From Bin87 sp965197635 (GTDB lineage Bacteria > Chloroflexota > Dehalococcoidia > Lucifugimonadales > UBA3495): DNA of 64,000 nucleotides. The notes under the pieces are model-generated. The model searched no databases and had not been told where the DNA came from. It saw only the letters and a program-made list of their open reading frames with translations. The first letter of the stretch is position 1; every line of letters begins with the position of its first letter. Positions 31,732 through 40,293 of this stretch are shown here, piece after piece. Made by a program: the position numbers and the translations under genes. The stretch lies in NCBI GenBank assembly GCA_965197635.1, contig OZ240218.1, forward strand, positions 1,426,001 to 1,490,000, read 5' to 3'.

Positions 31732-32859
31732 ATGGACCTCGGCCTTTTTTACCAAATCCAGGTGCCCAAGCCTTGGGACGACATGAGCGAAACGCGCAAG
31801 TTCCAGGAGATGATGGAACAGGTCGCTTTTGCCGAAGAGATGGGCATGACCTCAGTGTGGTTCGTGGAACACCACTTCCGTTCGGAATGGTCCCACTCCA
31901 GCGCCCCTGACATCACATTGGCCGCCCTGAGCCAACGCACCACCAATATGCGGTTGGGTATCGCCGTGGTGCTGGCGCCGTTGCATCATCCGCTGAACAT
32001 CGCCTCCCGGCTGGCTACGCTGGATGTAATCTCCGGCGGGCGCGTGAACCTGGGGATCGGGCGTTCCGGGTACCCCTACCAGATGCTGCCCTACGGCTCG
32101 GATCTGGCGGACGTGTCCGAGATGGTGGAGGAGTACCTGAAAATCATCCCCGGCGCGTGGACCGAGGAGACCTTCTCATTTGAGGGCAAGCACTACAACA
32201 TTCCGCCCCGGGAGGTCATCCCGAAGCCGGTTCAGAAGCCGCACCCGCCCATCTGGCAGGCGGTGAGCCAGGAATTCACTGCTGAGAAGGTGGGACGGCA
32301 GGGGCTAGGCTGCCTGGCGCAGACCAGCGTGGGACTGGACCGGGCCGAGGGCCTGATCCAGATCTACCGGGACGCCATCAAGAACCCGGAACCGGCCACC
32401 AAACTGGTCTATCCTCGTGTCGCCGGCAACACGGTGGGCCTGTGCATGGAGAACCGGCAGAAGGCGTTCGAGCGTGCCGAGACGATCATTGACTGGTACC
32501 GGGAGCAGCAGCGCATCCGCGACTCCTACGTTTGGCAGGGCTACGATCCGGCCAAGGTGCCGGAGGACTACCAATGGCATTACCAGCGAGTGGTGAACAC
32601 CGACACGGCGCGGGCCGACGAGGTGAGCTCACGCTCCCTGATCGACGACGGCGGCCGCTTCTGCATCGGCGACCCGGACGATTGCATCAAGTACATCGAG
32701 GACTACGAGCGCATGGGGGTGGATGAAATCATGCCCCTGTTCCAGGTCGGCCCGGTGACCCATGAGGAAGTGATGGAATCCCTGCGTCTGTTCGGCAAGT
32801 ACATCATTCCGCACTTCAAGGAGAAGGCTCGGAAAGAAACCCTGGCTGCCGACAACTGA
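31732..32859 (+). CDS. LLM-class (luciferase-like) flavin/F420-dependent oxidoreductase
   Basis: 375 aa TIM-barrel. Typical blocks are QVAFAEEMGMTSVWFVEHHF, RLGIAVVLAPLHHPLNIASR and DVISGGRVNLGIGRSG. These enzymes use FMN or F420 for monooxygenation or dehydrogenation of varied substrates. The start ATG 31732 gives the expected N-terminal strand MDLGLFYQIQVP. It is monocistronic and converges with the diiron-fold gene. The substrate cannot be told. Confidence 0.92.
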   Translation: MDLGLFYQIQVPKPWDDMSETRKFQEMMEQVAFAEEMGMTSVWFVEHHFRSEWSHSSAPDITLAALSQRTTNMRLGIAVVLAPLHHPLNIASRLATLDVISGGRVNLGIGRSGYPYQMLPYGSDLADVSEMVEEYLKIIPGAWTEETFSFEGKHYNIPPREVIPKPVQKPHPPIWQAVSQEFTAEKVGRQGLGCLAQTSVGLDRAEGLIQIYRDAIKNPEPATKLVYPRVAGNTVGLCMENRQKAFERAETIIDWYREQQRIRDSYVWQGYDPAKVPEDYQWHYQRVVNTDTARADEVSSRSLIDDGGRFCIGDPDDCIKYIEDYERMGVDEIMPLFQVGPVTHEEVMESLRLFGKYIIPHFKEKARKETLAADN

Positions 32860-32865
32860 CGGCGG

Positions 32866-32906
32866 CCAGGGCGCTTGGATACTCAGGTTTAGAGCGCCTG
32901 GGGCTG
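32866..32906. terminator. Hairpin between convergent genes
   Basis: CCAGGGCGCT and AGCGCCTGG pair across a ~17-base loop, between the luciferase-like gene (stop 32859) and the minus-strand diiron-fold gene (stop 32912). It may end transcription from both sides; no long T-run accompanies it. Confidence 0.4.
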
Positions 32907-32911
32907 CGCGT

Positions 32912-34123
32912 TCACTGCAACGCAGCGACCAGGTTTGGGTGAAGGGCGCTTTCCTGCTTGGTGATGCCCACGTAGCGCAGGCGGGTCAGGTATTGGCGGA
33001 CGTAGTCGGAGCGCAGGCGGTTCACCGCTTTCATGCCTTCGGGCATCGCGCTGATGGAGCCTCCGGCGATGATGGCCAGGGCTTCCCACAGGACCGCGTC
33101 CTTCAATTCACTGGCCATATCCTTTTCGATGGAGCCGAGGATGCGCCGGAGGGATACCCCGAAGTCAACGCCCTTGACTGCGATGGTTGACCTGAGCATC
33201 GCCATGCCGTAGGCCATGTGGCGGGCCTTGTCCTGCAGCGACAACCCGAACAGATTACGGTCCACCGCGTTGGTGGCGAAATGGGCGCCGAAACGGTACA
33301 ACAGCAGGGTGAGCGTGCCGCGCGCGATGTACAACGACACCGACACCTCGGGCCAGCCGGCGCGGGTTTCCACCATACGGCGGTTCATAAACGCCGGGGA
33401 TTCCAGGCCCAACGCCCCGCCGTTGCACAAGGCGCGATGGCGCATGGCCTCGAAGTGCCGGGCGGAGTCGAACTCCTGGGTGGCCAGGAACATCTTGGGT
33501 TCGATGTAGGCATAGTTCATGCGGTGGAGCCATAGGCCGATGGTGTCGATTTCGGCGGTGGCGTGATGGGTCAACTCGGTGCAGAACTGGCACCAGGCCA
33601 GTTCCAGGGTTTCGGGTTGGTCGGGAATGTCATCCCAGGGGATGTCCTGCATGGCGTTCCAGCGACGCTGGATGGCCTCTTCGTAGAGGGTGGCGGCGTT
33701 GTCGGCCCACAGCTCGTCCTTGCGATTAACGGAGTAATTGTCCAGGCGTGGCATTCCCGGCCCGGCGAAGGAACCCCGCGGCATCCGGGTCATTTCGCGG
33801 CTCTCCTCGGGTATTTCACCATACAAACCCGTGGCAATTGACTCGATGGTCAATCCGTGCGGGGTCAGTGGCGCCCTGGTGCCCCACTGTCGGGTGTCGT
33901 TCATCCAGGGGAACCGCTCGGTGGGAGATTGAGGAGTTTCAGGTTCCGCAGCCGCGGCGGTTTCGGTAGCAGGGGCCGGATCGGGTTCGCCGCCGTCGGA
34001 TACATCTTGTTGCAGGCGGCCGGCGGCGGAAGAACGGTAGTGGCCGGTGGGGTCGCTCTCGTCAACCGGAGCGGTGGGGTTGGCGCCGTTGCTATCATTT
34101 TGCGAATCGTTCTGTGTAGTCAT
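32912..34123 (-). CDS. Ferritin-like/R2-like diiron-fold protein with degenerate metal site
   Basis: 403 aa. A low-complexity N-terminal ~75 residues (rich in Asp, Pro, Ala, Glu) precedes a four-helix domain clearly paralogous to the gene at 34905 (shared LYEEAIQRRWNA, QEFDSARHFEAMRHRALCNG, LSLQDKARHMAYGMA). Both ExxH pairs of the paralogue are altered here: ESRH to SARH and EARH to KARH, so a normal diiron centre is unlikely. It may be an inactive partner subunit or use another metal. The ATG is at 34123. Confidence 0.7.
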   Translation of the reverse strand: MTTQNDSQNDSNGANPTAPVDESDPTGHYRSSAAGRLQQDVSDGGEPDPAPATETAAAAEPETPQSPTERFPWMNDTRQWGTRAPLTPHGLTIESIATGLYGEIPEESREMTRMPRGSFAGPGMPRLDNYSVNRKDELWADNAATLYEEAIQRRWNAMQDIPWDDIPDQPETLELAWCQFCTELTHHATAEIDTIGLWLHRMNYAYIEPKMFLATQEFDSARHFEAMRHRALCNGGALGLESPAFMNRRMVETRAGWPEVSVSLYIARGTLTLLLYRFGAHFATNAVDRNLFGLSLQDKARHMAYGMAMLRSTIAVKGVDFGVSLRRILGSIEKDMASELKDAVLWEALAIIAGGSISAMPEGMKAVNRLRSDYVRQYLTRLRYVGITKQESALHPNLVAALQ

Positions 34124-34177
34124 AGTGCCTCACTGCGTTGCCGGCACAAGCGGGGTACAATGCCGGGGTGGGCGTTG

Positions 34178-34483
34178 TCAGTCGCCGTAGCCGGCGGCTG
34201 GGTCTTGTTTTGCGGCGATGCGCGCCAGGGTTTCCTGATAATCCTGTTCCAGGTTAATCCAGAAGTCTGCTGGAATGCCATCCAATACCTGCTCCAATCC
34301 GGCGGCAATTTCCGGCGTAACGGCCCGCTCACCGCGGAATATCTCGAGCAGCGCGGCGTCGGTCAGGCCCAGCGCGGCGGCAAGCTCTGCCACGGTTATA
34401 TTGCGGCACTCTATTTCTTCGATCAGGCTTTCACCGGGTGGTATTGCCAGGTTGGAATACAAGCGTGTGCTGCTAGTCGTCAT
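34178..34483 (-). CDS. higA: HigA-family antitoxin (XRE HTH)
   Basis: 101 aa. It reads NLAIPPGESLIEEIECRNIT then VAELAAALGLTDAALLEIFR GERAVTPEIAAGLEQVL, the XRE/HigA helix-turn-helix, followed by the family end FWINLEQDYQETLARI. It starts inside the end of higB (11-bp overlap). HigA binds HigB and represses the operon. The pair sits between two diiron-fold paralogues. Confidence 0.92.
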   Translation of the reverse strand: MTTSSTRLYSNLAIPPGESLIEEIECRNITVAELAAALGLTDAALLEIFRGERAVTPEIAAGLEQVLDGIPADFWINLEQDYQETLARIAAKQDPAAGYGD

Positions 34484-34775
34484 AGTGGTTGCTCACCTCC
34501 TGAATTACGATGGTTTCCGCCGTGTCGCCGCGAGTCACTATCAGGCGCCATCGCCCCGTTAAGTAGATCGACAGCTCGCCTGTACGTGCCCCCCGTAAAG
34601 GATGCAACCGCAACGCTCGGATGTCGTACAAATGGTTAAAGTCCCTGGCAGCATAGAGTTGTTTGATGCGCTGAATATACCTACTCCCAACGCTATCGCC
34701 CCAATCCGTGACGGCAAGGATTGCGTCTTCGTAGTTCCGCTGCAATTGCCGGGTGCGGAAAATCACTTCCACCAT
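34473..34775 (-). CDS. higB: HigB-family toxin (RelE-like mRNA interferase)
   Basis: 100 aa from ATG 34775 (MVEVIFRTRQLQRNYEDAIL); a longer start at 34832 adds residues unlike the family. The core SRYIQRIKQLYAARDFNHLY and RLHPLRGARTGELSIYLTGR WRLIV carries the Arg residues that place mRNA on the ribosome. The toxin-first order and overlap with higA are typical of higBA. Confidence 0.9.
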   Translation of the reverse strand: MVEVIFRTRQLQRNYEDAILAVTDWGDSVGSRYIQRIKQLYAARDFNHLYDIRALRLHPLRGARTGELSIYLTGRWRLIVTRGDTAETIVIQEVSNHYDD

Positions 34776-34904
34776 ACACCCGCAATTTGCAACATACCGG
34801 ATTGTACAAGCAACAGTAAATTCAGGCTCCATGCAACGAGAGTGCGGCCCGCCGACCTGGGGACGACGGGCCGTTGGCAGTTCCGATGCCGATTGTAGCG
34901 GGAA

Positions 34905-36002
34905 CTAGGCCGCCGCCTTGTAGGCTTCCAGCAGAGCGGGATTGACGCGGCCGTTTTCGATGCGGTCGTCGAAGCCGCAGGACTTGAGGCGCTGGAAGTA
35001 TTCCTTGACCTGGCGCTGGCGAATGGCGGCGAGGATCTTCTGGCCCTCGTCGGCTTTGTCGGCGCCACCGCCCAGCAGGATGGCCAGAGACTCGGCGGTT
35101 AGATTGGCGCTGCGGGCGGCCGGGTTTTCGCCGCCATTGCCGGTGGCCTGGCGGTCTTCGGCCTCGTCCAGGTAATAATGCATTTCCTCGCGGCGCTCGG
35201 TGGTGCATTCGTTCATGTAGCGGGCATGGAGCACGCCGAAAGCTACGTGGCGAGCCTCGTCCTGAGCGGCGCGGCGGTAGATGGCCTTTTCAGCGTCGTT
35301 GTACGCCATCAGCTCCCCCAGACGGAAGAGGGTGAGCACGTTGCCCTCGCCCACAATGTGCAGGCGGCTGGAGAGTTCGGTGAACTCGCGAGCGTTGTCG
35401 GTGCTGCCGCCGGTGACGTCGCTGACCGAGTCGATCATGCGCATCAGGCCGCCGCCGTTGGCGAGGGCGCGCTTGCGGAAGACTTCCATGTGGCGGGATT
35501 CGTCCATCACCTGGGTCAGCAGGAACATCCGCACTTCGTGGTAGTCGGGGGACATCTGGGAGATGAAGCGTCCCGGAACGTCGGCGGCGACGAATTCGAC
35601 CTGGGCAAAGAAAGTGGCCAACTGGCACTGCGCCGCCTCAATGTCATCGGGCAGAGGACGCAGAGTTTCCCAAGGGATGTCGGTGGCGGAAGACCACTGC
35701 CGGGAGACCGCTTCCTGGTACAGCTTGGTCAGGTTGTATCCCCAGACTTCCTTCTTGTCACGGAAGGTGTACGCGGAGAACTGGGGAACGCCCTCACGGG
35801 GAAGGGCCCCACGGGTGCGTTGGGTCTGGTTGGGGGATTCGTCCAACAGGTCGGAGGTGTTCTCGGCCAGGGTGGGGTCCCAAGAAAGTTCCTCGGCGGA
35901 GCCGGGAACCTGGTCTTTAATCTGCTGGAGCCAGGACAGGCTGAAACCGTTTTCCAGCGCCTGTTCCATCTCAACGGTAGAGCGGTCTTGCAAGGTAGCC
36001 AT
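34905..36002 (-). CDS. Ferritin-like/R2-like diiron oxygenase-type protein
   Basis: 365 aa from ATG 36002, which has AAGGA seven bases upstream; the longer in-frame start at 36044 lacks one. A helical bundle with two ExxH motifs, LTQVMDESRHMEVFRKRAL and AAQDEARHVAFGVLHARY, and a further acidic helix TFFAQVEFVAAD fits a non-haem diiron site as in R2-like or AurF-like oxygenases. Residues 280-310 are linker-like. The partner and substrate are unknown; its degenerate paralogue lies 0.8 kb downstream. Confidence 0.78.
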   Translation of the reverse strand: MATLQDRSTVEMEQALENGFSLSWLQQIKDQVPGSAEELSWDPTLAENTSDLLDESPNQTQRTRGALPREGVPQFSAYTFRDKKEVWGYNLTKLYQEAVSRQWSSATDIPWETLRPLPDDIEAAQCQLATFFAQVEFVAADVPGRFISQMSPDYHEVRMFLLTQVMDESRHMEVFRKRALANGGGLMRMIDSVSDVTGGSTDNAREFTELSSRLHIVGEGNVLTLFRLGELMAYNDAEKAIYRRAAQDEARHVAFGVLHARYMNECTTERREEMHYYLDEAEDRQATGNGGENPAARSANLTAESLAILLGGGADKADEGQKILAAIRQRQVKEYFQRLKSCGFDDRIENGRVNPALLEAYKAAA

Positions 36003-36081
36003 GAATAGTTCCTTCGTCGCCGGATGATGGGAATATGGCGGCAATGTACCCGAAAGTCCGGCTGACCGTCAAGGGCAGCGC

Positions 36082-36091
36082 AGACGTGGGT
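36082..36091 (+). repeat. 10-bp direct repeat (AGACGTGGGT), left
   Basis: Identical to 36185-36194, directly flanking a 93-bp palindromic element; it is read as a target-site duplication. Confidence 0.75.
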
Positions 36092-36184
36092 CAGGCCTTT
36101 CCAAAGTCGCTACGGGCAATCTTTCACTCCAAATCGTCATTCCCGCGAAAGCGGGAATGACAGATTAACTTTGGAAAGGCCCTG
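36092..36184. mobile_element. 93-bp MITE with terminal inverted repeats
   Basis: The ends are CAGGCCTTTCCAAAGT and, inverted, CAGGGCCTTTCCAAAGT (one extra G). Inside lies the palindrome GTCATTCCCG-CGAAAG-CGGGAATGAC, a REP-type hairpin. A perfect 10-bp direct repeat flanks it. There is no coding capacity. It sits just beyond the plsY stop and may also act as its 3' end. Confidence 0.75.
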
Positions 36185-36194
36185 AGACGTGGGT
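36185..36194 (+). repeat. 10-bp direct repeat (AGACGTGGGT), right
   Basis: Second copy of the repeat flanking the 93-bp MITE. Confidence 0.75.
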
Positions 36195-36196
36195 GC

Positions 36197-36925
36197 CTAG
36201 CGGTTCCGCATCGCCGGCAGGCCAATGCGCCGCTCGGTGCCGTTGGCGATGCGGCGGATGTTGTCGCGGTGCTGCCAGATGATGACGGCGCCGCCGACAA
36301 AGGCATACAGCGTGTACAGTTGGTTGTGTCCGGCCAGGAGCATGAGGGCCAGGCTCACCGCTGCCACCGTTAGAGTGCCTACGATGCTGCCAAGGGAGAG
36401 GTACCGGCTTGACAACGTAATCACCAGGAAGAGGACCGCGCCGGCCGCGGCCACCCACGGAGCCATTACCGACAGGCCGCCCAATCCGGGAAGTATCCCC
36501 CGTCCGCCGCGGAAGCGCAGGAACACCGGCCAATTGTGCCCGCACAAAGTGACCAGGGCGGCGGCAACTTCGGGTTCGCCCAACCCGATCACGGCGCGCG
36601 CCAACAGCACGGATACGACTCCCTTGCCCGCGTCCAGCACGAACACCAGGGCCGCTGCCTTGCCGCCGGCGGTGCGGAGGATGTTGGACATCCCGGTGCG
36701 GCCGCTGCCGAAATCGCGGATGTCCTCGCCCATGGTGAGGTTCACGAAAATGTAGCCCCATGAAAGGGAACCGATTAGATAAGCCGCCAAGCACACGGCG
36801 GCGTAGCGCACTACCGGGGAAATCTGCGGGCCAACTTGCACCAGCACGATTACAGCCGCTACCAGCAATGGTACGGTGGCCAGCATCGACCACGCGGCGT
36901 TGGATGGACGGCGCAGACTGATCAT
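36197..36925 (-). CDS. plsY: Glycerol-3-phosphate acyltransferase PlsY
   Basis: 242 aa inner-membrane enzyme that acylates glycerol-3-phosphate with acyl-phosphate. It has about five to six membrane segments and the three family motifs: LIGSLSWGYIFVN, DFGSGRTGMSNILRTAG (the usual GSGNxGATN with changes) and CGHNWPVFLRFRGGRGI. It starts 10 bp after the der stop, so the two are cotranscribed, as in many bacteria. Confidence 0.94.
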   Translation of the reverse strand: MISLRRPSNAAWSMLATVPLLVAAVIVLVQVGPQISPVVRYAAVCLAAYLIGSLSWGYIFVNLTMGEDIRDFGSGRTGMSNILRTAGGKAAALVFVLDAGKGVVSVLLARAVIGLGEPEVAAALVTLCGHNWPVFLRFRGGRGILPGLGGLSVMAPWVAAAGAVLFLVITLSSRYLSLGSIVGTLTVAAVSLALMLLAGHNQLYTLYAFVGGAVIIWQHRDNIRRIANGTERRIGLPAMRNR

Positions 36926-36935
36926 AACGGCAGGG

Positions 36936-38477
36936 TCAGCGGGTGCGGTCGCGGGCTCCCGAGCGCGGAGTTCGCTCCGCGCGTTCGGGCCGGAAAATGA
37001 GACGGAGGTGGGTTCGGTCGAATCCGAACCGGTCGCGGATCTGGTTTTCCAGGTAGCGCCGGTAGGAGAAATGCAGCAGCTTGGGGTCGTTGACGGAGAA
37101 AACGAAGGTTGGCGGGTTCACCCCCACCTGGCGCACGCGGCGGATACGCAGGCGGTTCCTGATGTTGCCGCGCTGCGACGGCGGGGAGTGTGACGACACC
37201 GCGTCGGCGAGGAGGTATTGCAGCTCTCGGAAAGGTACCCGTTTCTGCCGCTCCTGCCACAAAGACAGGGCGGCGTCCAGCATGTCGTCGATGCCTTCAC
37301 CGGTCAACGCCGACGTAAAACAGACCGGCACGTAGGACATGAAGTGAAGCCGTTCCTGTACCCGGTGCAGGCTGCGCTCCATACGGAAGCGATTGCGGTT
37401 GACCAGATCCCACTTGTTGACCACCACGATGAGGCCACGGTTGGTATCCCAGGACAAGCCGGCGATGTGGGCGTCCTGGGCGGTGGCGAGTTCGGTGGCG
37501 TCGGTGATGAGCAAGGTGATGTCGCTGCGATGGACGGCGTTGACAGCGCGCAGCACGCTGTACCTCTCAATGCCGCGTTCGATCTGCCCGGGCCGTCGCA
37601 TCCCGGCGGTATCCACCAGCGTGATGGTATGGTCGCGGTAGGACACGAGGGTATCCAGGGCGTCACGGGTGGTGCCGGCGACGGGGCTGACGATGCTCCG
37701 CTCCTCGCCGATGATGCGGTTGGTGAGCATGGATTTGCCGACATTGGTGCGGCCCACGATGGCCAGGCGCAGCTCCGTGGGTATCGAAATATCCGCTTCG
37801 TCTTCGTTTCCAGTCCCGGCGTCATCTTCCCACCAATCCGCCTCACCGTCCGGCATCGGGGCGTTTTCATCATCCCACAGATCGGCCAATTCGGGCCTGG
37901 GCAGCGACTCAACAATTCGCTCCAACAGGTCATAGATGCCGTAGTTGTGGTAGGCGGAAATGAAGGAAGTATCAGTCAGACCCAACCCGTAGAACTCCAC
38001 GGCGGCCATTTCGCGATTGTCGTTGTCCACCTTGTTGACGGCCAGCAACACCGGCTTGTCCGTGCGGCGCAGGCGCTGGGCCACCGCTTCGTCGGTGGCG
38101 GTAACGCCCTGAACGGCGTCGGTGAGGAACACGATGACATCGGCGGCCCCCATGGCCATATCGGCCTGCTGCTGCACGCGCTGGGGGATGTGGCCCTCCG
38201 GGTCGTCCTCCAGGCCGCCGGTGTCCACCAGCAGGAAGGGGCGTCCTTTCCAGGTAGCGCGGGCGATGAGGCGGTCGCGGGTGGTGCCCGCCACTTCGGA
38301 CACAATGGCGTGGCGGCGGGACAGGACGCGGTTGAACAGGGACGACTTGCCAACGTTAGGCCGGCCGATGATTGCGACCATCGGATCCGAAGGGACTACG
38401 GGACTGCGGTGGCCCGACTCGTTGACGGTTGCGGCTGCCGGCTCAACGGGGGAAAGGTCTTGGTCGTCTGTGGTCAT
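36936..38477 (-). CDS. der: Ribosome biogenesis GTPase Der (EngA)
   Basis: About 513 aa. Two tandem GTPase domains are visible: domain 1 with GRPNVGKSSLFNRV, DTGGLEDDP and NKVDNDN; domain 2 with GRTNVGKSMLTNRI, DTAGMRRPGQIERG and NKWDLVNRN. A C-terminal KH-like domain (PTFVFSVNDPKLLHFSYRRY) follows. An acidic insert (DLWDDENAPMPDGEADWWED) separates the two G domains. Der acts in 50S subunit assembly. A GTG at 38486, overlapping the stop of the upstream gene, is an alternative start. Confidence 0.96.
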   Translation of the reverse strand: MTTDDQDLSPVEPAAATVNESGHRSPVVPSDPMVAIIGRPNVGKSSLFNRVLSRRHAIVSEVAGTTRDRLIARATWKGRPFLLVDTGGLEDDPEGHIPQRVQQQADMAMGAADVIVFLTDAVQGVTATDEAVAQRLRRTDKPVLLAVNKVDNDNREMAAVEFYGLGLTDTSFISAYHNYGIYDLLERIVESLPRPELADLWDDENAPMPDGEADWWEDDAGTGNEDEADISIPTELRLAIVGRTNVGKSMLTNRIIGEERSIVSPVAGTTRDALDTLVSYRDHTITLVDTAGMRRPGQIERGIERYSVLRAVNAVHRSDITLLITDATELATAQDAHIAGLSWDTNRGLIVVVNKWDLVNRNRFRMERSLHRVQERLHFMSYVPVCFTSALTGEGIDDMLDAALSLWQERQKRVPFRELQYLLADAVSSHSPPSQRGNIRNRLRIRRVRQVGVNPPTFVFSVNDPKLLHFSYRRYLENQIRDRFGFDRTHLRLIFRPERAERTPRSGARDRTR

Positions 38478-38482
38478 ACAAT

Positions 38483-39115
38483 TCACTCGTGAGTAGAGGT
38501 TTCGGCGTCGTCTGTCGAGGGTCGCCCACCGTTGTATCGCGGTTGGAGCAATTGGCGCATGGTTTCCAACATCGCCTGTTGGGTAACCGTGTTTTGGCGG
38601 CGGTCTTCCTCATTCTGGCGGCGTTCCTCGCGAAATTCGGCGATAAGTTCGGTAACCATGCTGTAGGCAGCATCCGCTTTCCGGCGTTCTTCCGCCACCG
38701 CTTCATCAGCATGCTGCCGTACCGCATCAGCATGCTGCCGTACCGCATCAGCATGCTGCCGTACCGCATCGGCCTGCTGCCGTACCGCATCGGCCTGCGT
38801 GCGTGCCTCCGCCAGCTGTTCTTCGGCCTGGCGGCGTGCTTCTCGCTCTCTGTTTAGCATATACCTATCGTAGCTCCCTTTAAGTGCGCCGACCGCCAGT
38901 CCACCACCGCCGGCTTTGGCCAATATATCAATATTGATGAAGTTGGCTACAGTGCTCGGGTTGCATAGGCCGGATTCGGCTCGGGACATTATGCACGGTA
39001 CATTGGTGAAGTACCAGACGGCCCACATGGCCAATGCAGTGGATAATGCGAACACGACCGGCACAAACCAGTTGGCCATGGCTTCACCGCATAGTTCTCT
39101 GATGCGTGCAACCAT
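38483..39115 (-). CDS. Membrane-anchored coiled-coil protein with 7-residue repeats
   Basis: 210 aa. One membrane segment near the N-terminus (VPVVFALSTALAMWAVWYF, residues 18-36) is followed by a long coiled coil containing ADAVRQHADAVRQHADAVRQ-type heptads, encoded by a 21-bp tandem repeat. It overlaps the start of der by a few bases, so it is translationally linked to it. The architecture resembles the protein at 47317. No family is recognised. Confidence 0.6.
   Translation of the reverse strand: MVARIRELCGEAMANWFVPVVFALSTALAMWAVWYFTNVPCIMSRAESGLCNPSTVANFINIDILAKAGGGGLAVGALKGSYDRYMLNREREARRQAEEQLAEARTQADAVRQQADAVRQHADAVRQHADAVRQHADEAVAEERRKADAAYSMVTELIAEFREERRQNEEDRRQNTVTQQAMLETMRQLLQPRYNGGRPSTDDAETSTHE
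38707..38790. repeat. 21-bp tandem repeat, four copies, in coding sequence
   Basis: The unit CAGCATGCTGCCGTACCGCA+T repeats at 38707, 38728, 38749 and 38770, the last with CGGCCT at its start. In the minus-strand gene it encodes the heptad ADAVRQH. Copy-number change would stay in frame. Confidence 0.9.
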
Positions 39116-39164
39116 ATCGGCGATTCCTCACGATGCCTCTGGCGGTTCAGCGCAAATTCTCCCC

Positions 39165-40097
39165 TTAACCGAGAAGGAATTCCAGGACTGCCTTCTGAGC
39201 GTGCAAGCGGTTGTGAGCCTGTTGGTAAGCCACCGACTGCGGGTGCTCCAGCATACCGGGTGGCACCTCTTCGCCATAGTGCGCCGGCATATCGTGCATG
39301 AAGCAGGCGCCGGGCGCGGCCTGGTTCATTAGGGCGCTGTCCACCGTGTAACCCTGGAAAGCGCTGAGTCGCTGCTCCGTTTCGGCTTCGTCGCCCATGC
39401 TGGTCCAGACGTCGGTGTACACCACGTTGGCGTCGATCACCGCGTCGGAGGGACGTACCAGCGGGTGCACCGTGGGACGGGGGCCACCGCCAGCGCAGGT
39501 ACCGCGGTCGCTGGCGTCGGCGAAAACCTGCTCTTCCAATTGATAGCCGTGGGGCGCGGCGATGGAGAAGTTCATGCCGACTGCCGGAGAACCAAGACAC
39601 AGGCTGCGGGCCACGTTGTTCCCATCGCCTATATAGGCCAGGTTCAGGCCGTCGGTGCCGCCGTGGGTTTCCGCTATGGTCAACAGGTCGGCCATGGTCT
39701 GGCAGGGGTGTTCCACGTCTGATAGCGCATTTATCACCGGAACGTCTCCGTACCGGGCCAGGCCAACGAGCGAGTCGTGGGAATTGACGCGCGCCACGAT
39801 GCAGTCCACGTAGCCGCTGAGAACGCGGGCCACGTCGGATACGGGCTCGCGGCGACCCAATCCAACCTCGTCCTGACCCATATACAAGCTGAACCCACCC
39901 AGTTCGGCGATACCGATCTGGAAGCTGACGCGGGTGCGTAGGGACGGCTTTTCAAACAGCAAAGCGACGCGCTTGCCGGCGAGGGGCTGAACGCTGCCCG
40001 GCGTAGCGGCTTTGAGTTCCTGAGCTCGGGCAATCAGCCGCCGCGTTTCATCAGGCGAGATATCGGTTATGGAGAGGAAATCCCGTTTGTCAGACAT
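39165..40097 (-). CDS. argF: Ornithine carbamoyltransferase, variant active site
   Basis: 310 aa. Carbamoyl-phosphate site FEKPSLRTRVSF and HPCQTMADLL are normal, as is DVWTSMGDEAE for ornithine. The usual HCLP motif near residue 265 reads CFMHDMPAHYGEEV, so the Cys is replaced by Asp. The section FADASDRGTCAGGGPRPTVH before VVYTDVW is also unusual. The enzyme forms citrulline in arginine synthesis, but with these changes a related substrate is possible. The ATG is at 40097. Confidence 0.85.
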   Translation of the reverse strand: MSDKRDFLSITDISPDETRRLIARAQELKAATPGSVQPLAGKRVALLFEKPSLRTRVSFQIGIAELGGFSLYMGQDEVGLGRREPVSDVARVLSGYVDCIVARVNSHDSLVGLARYGDVPVINALSDVEHPCQTMADLLTIAETHGGTDGLNLAYIGDGNNVARSLCLGSPAVGMNFSIAAPHGYQLEEQVFADASDRGTCAGGGPRPTVHPLVRPSDAVIDANVVYTDVWTSMGDEAETEQRLSAFQGYTVDSALMNQAAPGACFMHDMPAHYGEEVPPGMLEHPQSVAYQQAHNRLHAQKAVLEFLLG

Positions 40098-40293
40098 GGT
40101 TGGTATTCCGGCGGGATGGGTTCATTTGACGACGCGGCTGATCAATTGCGAACTGACAATCCACCGCTTTCGATGCGGCTTTCGCAATCGTTCCGGTGAA
40201 ACCGCGACGATGAGTTGCGGGGCCGCGAGTGGCATTATGATAGCATACGAAAGGTCAATGAATCGGATACGGGATTTGAGAGCAGGAGCAACG

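Noticed and set aside
31567..31755. 62-aa minus-strand frame upstream of amt
   Set aside because: It overlaps the start of the luciferase-like gene and has no ribosome site or known motif.
38707..38790. Short tandem repeats as a CRISPR
   Set aside because: Direct 21-bp repeats without spacers, in frame within a coiled-coil gene.
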